This document shows, one piece after another, positions 61,754 through 64,000 of a stretch of 64,000 nucleotides of DNA. The notes below the pieces were generated by a model, which did no database searches, was not told the origin of the DNA, and was given only the letters and a program-made list of their open reading frames with translations. The stretch is taken from positions 68,728,127 through 68,792,126 of the forward strand of contig JALGPY010000006.1 in NCBI GenBank assembly GCA_023055425.1, written 5' to 3'. A program made the translations under genes and the position numbers. This DNA comes from Linanthus parryae (taxonomy: Eukaryota > Streptophyta > Magnoliopsida > Ericales > Polemoniaceae). Each line of letters opens with the position of its first letter. Position 1 is the stretch's first letter.

Positions 61754-62930
61754 TGTAAGTTCAGTTGTTTTCAAATCTTTGAATCTGGTTTCAAAGCCTT
61801 GAAACTGCACAACATGAACTAAGGGGGAGTTCTTAGTCCTATTCATTCTCTAATTTCCCGTACTTGATCATGCTATGTTATGTGGTGTAACATGCTTTGA
61901 CATTGTCATTTTCCTAATTTATCTTGCAGGGATTGTTAGCTGACTCTGTGCTGCAGGTTTAGCTAAGTTTCCTTATTTACAGGGGTGCAGATTTGGCCTG
62001 CAGATTGGGTGTTTTTCTTATGGAAAGTTGTCTGAACTTTTCTTATGCTTTCATATTAAATATCATATCAAAATCAATGAAAAAATCACGCAGCTAGTCA
62101 TTTGGAAAGAGCTGTTGAGAGTCAAATACCTGCAGAGGATTTTTAGGAATTTCTGTTGAAGCTTCCTACAAAGTCTGCAATTCAAATTCACACTAAAGAT
62201 AGAATAATTGAGAGACACTCAGAAGCACATAGAATTACACAGAGATTCATACACTCTCACAGATTGACAAAAAGAAGATCATTCATCCATTCAATCCATT
62301 CTAGATTTCTGAAGAACAATTTAAGCTTCACTGCTTAACTGTCTTCACATTGTTCTTCTTCCAGAGCTTTATTTGTATTTTATTATGTTATATTACTTAA
62401 ATCATATGTTAAGAGTCAAATTTTTCAAGATTAACAAATGGTATTCTTATTGTATCAGTTAGCTAGAGCTGTTACTAGATAGGTTAGGAAGAACCACATG
62501 CTGGAAAAGAGTAAGACAATTCTCTTGGGCTGAGATCTAGGGCTTATCTATTGATAAATAAGAATTTGTTGAAATCCTAGTTGGATTATATCCCTCAAGC
62601 GGAGAGTATGTTACTTGGGACCGAACTTCGTAAGAAATCACTGTGTTCACTGTCTTGCATTTCTGTTCTTTACTTGTCTTCAAAACTGCATCAAAACAAG
62701 TTTCAGTTCAAAGCCCTGAAAAGCTTTTCAAAGCTTTGAAAATACTCAATAACTTTTAAACTTTATTTTTTGGTTTCAAAGAATTGAAACTTAGTTCAAA
62801 GCTTCGAAATACTTCAAGTTCTTCTCATTTTTCTTAAAGCCACATCTTTGGCAAAAGTTGCCATACTCTATTCAACCCCCCTTTGTAGAGTATTTGATCC
62901 TGTAACTGCATACCTGCGTTACATTCTTCA
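61754..62930 (+). repeat. Sire-F 5' LTR
   Basis: 1177 bp, TGTAAGTTCAG to ATTCTTCA. Contains palindromes in both U3 (about 61775-61815) and near the end (about 62700-62810), and the shared block at 62471-62640. Confidence 0.9.
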
Positions 62931-62932
62931 AT

Positions 62933-62944
62933 TGGCATCAGAGC
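62933..62944 (+). other. Sire-F primer-binding site, one mismatch
   Basis: TGGCATCAGAGC, one base from the consensus, two bases after the LTR as in Sire-C. Confidence 0.85.
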
Positions 62945-62979
62945 TTGTATCACTGTACATATCTAACAATCTTGTGATA

Positions 62980-64000
62980 ATGAATAACGTAGGTGAATGT
63001 GGTTTCTCACTGGGAAGAGCTGCTAACAGACCTCCTCTGTATTGTTGAGACATTTTGGTAAACTAGAAAGTATTGATGAAAATGTTTATCATTGATCAGG
63101 ACATTGAAATGTGTTCTACTATCAAGAATGGACCCCACATCTTCTACACAGAAAATGATGGGATTAGAACTCATAAACCTAAAAACTCTCTCTCTACTTC
63201 TGATTAGGACAACTTTTAAAAATTTATAAATCCATGAATCTCTTATATTGTGCTTTGAATGCATATGAATTCAACATGATATCTACCTGCAAGACTGCTA
63301 AGGAGATCTGGGATAAACTGGTGGTCACTTTTGAATGAACCAGTCAAGAAAAACAACCAAGATCAACATATTCCTTATATAGTATGGCTTTTCAAGATGA
63401 ATGGATATAAATCCATTAAGGACATGTTCAAGAGATTGACTGACATTATCAACAATCTTGAGTGCTTGGGGAAATCATTCTCCAATGAAGGAAAAGTTAC
63501 AAAGATCTTGATAAGTCTTACCAAAGACAAATGGGAACCAAAGACTACAGCCATTGAAGAAGCTCAAGATCTATCCTCTCTTCAATTAGATGATTTATAG
63601 GGAAAGCTACTCACACATGAGATCTCCATGAGTGAAGCTGATGGAGAACTACTAGAGAGTGTCAAGAATCTGGCACTCAAGGCCAAAGATAATGAACAAC
63701 CTAAAAGCCTTGAAAAAGAAGAAGATGACGAAGAAGATCATTTTTCTCTTATTTCCAAAGCCTTTACAAGAATTCTCAAATTGAAGAAGAAATTTGGAAA
63801 CAAAGACTTCAGCAGAGAAAAAATCAGATCTTGAAGTAGCAAGGACTACAAAGGTAAGTCCTCATCCCATAAATCAAAAGGAATGAATTTCTTTGGGTGT
63901 GGAGATGCAGGACACTTGATTAGAGATTGCCCTCACAGGAAAAGAAAGCACTTTCAAAAGAAGGACAATGACAGAAAGAAGAAGGTCATGGTAGCTTCAT
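62980..64000 (+). pseudogene. Sire-F gag, broken, continues beyond the window
   Basis: ATG 62980 opens MNNVGECGFSLGRAANRP, like Sire-C gag, but stops at a TGA after about 24 codons. Frames at 63331-63600 and 63628-63834 carry the UBN2-type segments (EPKTTAIEEAQDLSSLQLDD). The zinc knuckle near 63886 reads FFGCGDAGHLIRDC, so its first cysteine is lost. Several further breaks. Confidence 0.85.

Larger units (their letters stand above)
61754..64000 (+). mobile_element. Sire-F: Sirevirus-like element, 5' part only
   Basis: LTR, primer-binding site and decayed gag, running off the right edge. The left flanking pentamer is ATATA (61749-61753); the matching copy is outside the window. Confidence 0.88.

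Overview
This window is nuclear DNA from a flowering plant, probably a eudicot. The evidence is two spliced genes of plant families, GT-AG introns, AT-rich spacers, plant Copia retrotransposons with the TGGTATCAGAGC-type primer-binding site, a plant LINE with a C-terminal RNase H, and small DNA transposons inside introns. I cannot name the species.

Layout. (1) 1-670: an LTR fragment of a Sirevirus-like Copia element on the minus strand. (2) 2183-14284, plus strand: a nine-exon gene for CTP:phosphoethanolamine cytidylyltransferase (PECT1), 411 aa when joined, with no internal stop. Its long introns hold a Mutator-like foldback element (9-bp target duplication), a hAT-like MITE (8-bp duplication) and tandem duplications. 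(3) 15367-16506, minus strand: a two-exon LURP-one-related (LOR) gene, convergent with PECT1. (4) 16.5-19.2 kb: AT-rich spacer. (5) 19.2-64 kb: a retrotransposon island with nested insertions.

The nest resolves from target-site duplications (TSDs). A plus-strand LINE (19256-22368 and 49949-50545) was split by a minus-strand Copia (Copia-A, 22369-49943, TSD AAATG). Copia-A was then hit twice. A young plus-strand relative (Copia-B, 23314-31825, TSD GGACA, LTRs about 99.6% identical by hand count) sits in its left LTR. A Sirevirus-like element (Sire-C, 36155-46765, TSD CTTCT) sits in its gag. Downstream lies an older decayed minus-strand Copia (Copia-D, 50866-60173), whose right LTR carries a solo Sirevirus-like LTR (58883-60114, TSD CTAGC). 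A further Sirevirus-like element (Sire-F) starts at 61754 and runs off the right edge.

The two host genes look functional. Copia-B is nearly intact, with one TAG codon between gag and pol. All other elements are broken by stops and frameshifts. The least ordinary material is in the Sirevirus-like elements: a palindrome (core TCAAGGCCTTGA) scattered through LTRs and coding DNA, a conserved LTR block shared between different LTR families, and an extra gene behind pol in Sire-C with its own plant-like CT-rich leader. I found no wholly new biological system. No CRISPR array, rRNA or functional tRNA gene was seen.
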